A DNA stretch of 6,274 bases. It comes from an uncultured Saprospiraceae bacterium (lineage in GTDB: Bacteria; Bacteroidota; Bacteroidia; Chitinophagales; Saprospiraceae). The first letter of the stretch is position 1; each line of letters opens with the position of its first letter. The stretch is from positions 1 to 6,274 of the forward strand of contig CALIQO010000452.1 in assembly GCA_938044055.1 (NCBI GenBank), read 5' to 3'. Below, one piece after another: positions 4,778 to 6,274 of the stretch. Under the pieces are notes generated by a model, which was not told where the DNA came from, searched no databases, and saw only the letters and a list, made by a program, of their open reading frames with translations. Both the position numbers and the translations under genes were made by a program.

Positions 4778-6274
4778 ATGAAACACTTACCCATCACTTT
4801 AGGATTTTTAATACTCATCTCCCTTAACAGTCTTAATTCCCAGAATGTAGGTATCGGTGTTCCCATTCCAACTGAAAAACTTGATGTAGATGGCAACATA
4901 AATCTTACAGGCAGTATAAGGATTAATGGTGATCTAGGAACCACTAACCAAGTACTTACGTCCAATGGGTTCGGAAACATGTCATGGAAAGGAGTAAGTT
5001 CTATTAAAGATTTAGATGAAGATAGCAGCTTAAGTATTTTTGAAGGTACTGGAGATTCCGACGTATTTAGTTTTAGATTAAATGGTGAAACCATAATGTC
5101 CATTGCATCTTTCACAACATCACTGAAGTTCAATCTTTTTAGTGGAGCTACAACATCTAATAGCATCTATTTTGGTAAGAACGCAGGATCTACCGATTTT
5201 ACGGGATCGAATAATGTAGGCATAGGCAATGAGACGTTAAAGTATATCAATGGTGGACTCAACACACAAGGTAATACTGCTCTCGGAAACAAAGCATTAC
5301 AGAATCTAGGCAATGGTATTGCATCCTCTACTATTTTAAATTCTAATACTGCTGTAGGTGGATCGTGTGCAGTTAGCTTAATCAATGGTTTCTCTAATTC
5401 TTTCATAGGAAATGCAGTCGCTACATCACTAACCACAGGCAACGATAATGTAATGATCGGGCATGGAGCCGGGCGATTAATCACTTCTGGAAGCAACAAT
5501 ACTTTTATAGGCACGCATGGCAATAGTGCACCGTTTGACAATTACACTCAGTCAGGTGCAGTTAAAATCGGGTATGATGCAGGAGGCAATGACACCAAGA
5601 ACAGTGTATTGCACATAGCCAACAATAAGAGTAAAAGTTTAATCTACGGAGAATTCAACAACGACCTTGTGGGAATCAATGGTGTTCTAGGTGTAGGCAC
5701 ACAAGATCCTCAAGCTGAACTACATGTCCTAGGAATAAGTGAAATTAGTAAAGTATTGGTTGCTCCCAGTTCGGCTTCTTCAGGCGGAGATTCAGAATTA
5801 TTTCTGGCGGAGGACAATGATGGAACATTTGGCATGTCTATAAATTATGATGGAGATCAAAATCAGATGCAATTCTTCGGCAAGTCCACTACAACTGTAT
5901 ATGGGCCGCATATAACGATAGCCAGAGACAACGGACATACAGCCATTAATGGAAATCTTGATGTGAATGGAAACCTATGTTATACGGGTAGTTTAGGAGC
6001 TTGTTCTGACTTGAGGTTTAAAAGCAATATTGAATCAATTGAAGATGTAGTATCCAAGCTTTTAAGAATAAATGGCATTGAGCACTTATGGAAGGTTGAT
6101 GAGTTCCCTGAATTCAATTGGTCTGACGGCATTGAATACGGCGTTATTGCTCAAGAAGTAAAAAGTGAATTTCCATATCTCGTTTCTGAAAAAGATGGAT
6201 TCCTATATGTTGACTATCCTAAGTTCGCGCCTATCTTAATTGAGGCGATAAAAGAACAACAACAATCCATAAGT
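4778..6274 (+). CDS. Secreted repeat protein with C-terminal S74 intramolecular chaperone domain (truncated by window edge)
   Basis: The frame is open for 499 codons from ATG 4778 to the right edge. Residues 1-21 are a signal peptide (MKHLPITLGFLILISL...), with cleavage likely just before QNVGIG. The mature start QNVGIGVPIPTEKLDVDGN (22-40) is a pattern shared by many secreted Bacteroidota proteins, and it recurs as GVGTQDPQAELHVLG (305-319). Residues 130-269 hold eight short IG-containing repeats like the beta-roll heads of trimeric adhesins. NLDVNGNLCYTGSLGACSDLRFKSNI leads into a chaperone-of-endosialidase (peptidase S74) domain. Ser410 and Lys415 of SDLRFK match the Ser-Lys dyad that self-cleaves phage endosialidases, and GVIAQEV (455-461), FLYVDYPKFAPILIEAIKEQQ (from about 474) complete the domain. 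In phage proteins the domain trimerises the upstream fibre and then cuts itself off; the same is inferred here. Little is missing, probably a coiled-coil end. Start 4778 is set by the signal peptide; there is no Shine-Dalgarno site. The overall role (adhesin, surface fibre) is unknown. Confidence 0.88.
   Translation, partial: MKHLPITLGFLILISLNSLNSQNVGIGVPIPTEKLDVDGNINLTGSIRINGDLGTTNQVLTSNGFGNMSWKGVSSIKDLDEDSSLSIFEGTGDSDVFSFRLNGETIMSIASFTTSLKFNLFSGATTSNSIYFGKNAGSTDFTGSNNVGIGNETLKYINGGLNTQGNTALGNKALQNLGNGIASSTILNSNTAVGGSCAVSLINGFSNSFIGNAVATSLTTGNDNVMIGHGAGRLITSGSNNTFIGTHGNSAPFDNYTQSGAVKIGYDAGGNDTKNSVLHIANNKSKSLIYGEFNNDLVGINGVLGVGTQDPQAELHVLGISEISKVLVAPSSASSGGDSELFLAEDNDGTFGMSINYDGDQNQMQFFGKSTTTVYGPHITIARDNGHTAINGNLDVNGNLCYTGSLGACSDLRFKSNIESIEDVVSKLLRINGIEHLWKVDEFPEFNWSDGIEYGVIAQEVKSEFPYLVSEKDGFLYVDYPKFAPILIEAIKEQQQSIS
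5165..5584 (+). repeat. Eight tandem beta-roll-like repeats inside the S74 protein
   Basis: Residues 130-269 contain eight units centred on a hydrophobic-Gly pair: YFGKNAG, VGIGNET, TALGNKA, TAVGGSC, SFIGNAV, VMIGHGA, TFIGTHG and VKIGYDA. The Gly residues fall at 133, 150, 170, 194, 211, 228, 245 and 265, spaced 17, 20, 24, 17, 17, 17 and 20. Asn or Ser usually precedes each unit and most end in a Gly/Asn-rich turn (TGS, TTGND, TSGSN). The pattern resembles trimeric autotransporter head repeats, though these have shorter units. The repeats are diverged at DNA level, so they are old rather than a recent expansion. Confidence 0.65.

Noticed and set aside
4675..5541. Two long minus-strand open frames (4675-5166 and 5167-5541) antisense to the S74 gene
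   Set aside because: They lie opposite a plus-strand frame with a signal peptide and recognised domains; their translations are low-complexity Leu/Pro/Val-rich with no known motif.
4778..6274. Prophage tail-fibre gene
   Set aside because: The S74 domain also occurs in phage, but this protein has a signal peptide and the QNVGIG Bacteroidota secreted-protein start, and no phage gene is adjacent.

Overview
This window looks like chromosomal DNA of a Bacteroidota bacterium. The DNA is AT-rich. It carries a TonB-dependent receptor with an N-terminal carboxypeptidase-regulatory-like domain, followed directly by a DUF4249 lipoprotein, and a secreted protein that starts with the QNVGIG...P..KLDVDG pattern and ends in an S74-type chaperone domain. 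Most start codons lack a Shine-Dalgarno sequence. All of these are usual for the phylum. The genus cannot be told from the sequence; no rRNA, tRNA, insertion sequence, CRISPR array or phage structural cluster is visible.

Layout: (1) positions 1-719, minus strand, hold the N-terminal 239 codons of a GH36-like alpha-galactosidase, cut by the left edge. (2) 720-985 is a non-coding divergent region with a 30-bp-spaced direct repeat and a perfect 6-bp hairpin or dyad. (3) 986-1180, plus strand, is a small lysine-rich hypothetical ORF of uncertain reality. (4) 1192-2088 and 2094-4457, both minus strand, form a two-gene operon: receptor first, lipoprotein 5 bp after it. (5) 4458-4777 is a 320-bp divergent intergenic region with several direct and inverted repeats. 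(6) 4778-6274, plus strand, is a secreted, probably trimeric beta-rich protein ending in an S74 intramolecular chaperone domain, cut by the right edge.

How the parts may work together: the receptor and the lipoprotein very likely form an outer-membrane uptake (or surface) complex whose substrate cannot be read from sequence. The GH36 enzyme has no signal peptide and would act in the cytoplasm; a link between sugar uptake by the receptor and this enzyme is possible but unproven. The S74 protein is divergent from the receptor operon, so the two could share regulation, but no regulator is encoded here.

No clearly new system was found. The observations most worth following are the self-processing repeat protein with its near-17-residue repeat units, the repeat-rich divergent promoter region at 4458-4777, and the small ORF at 986-1180.
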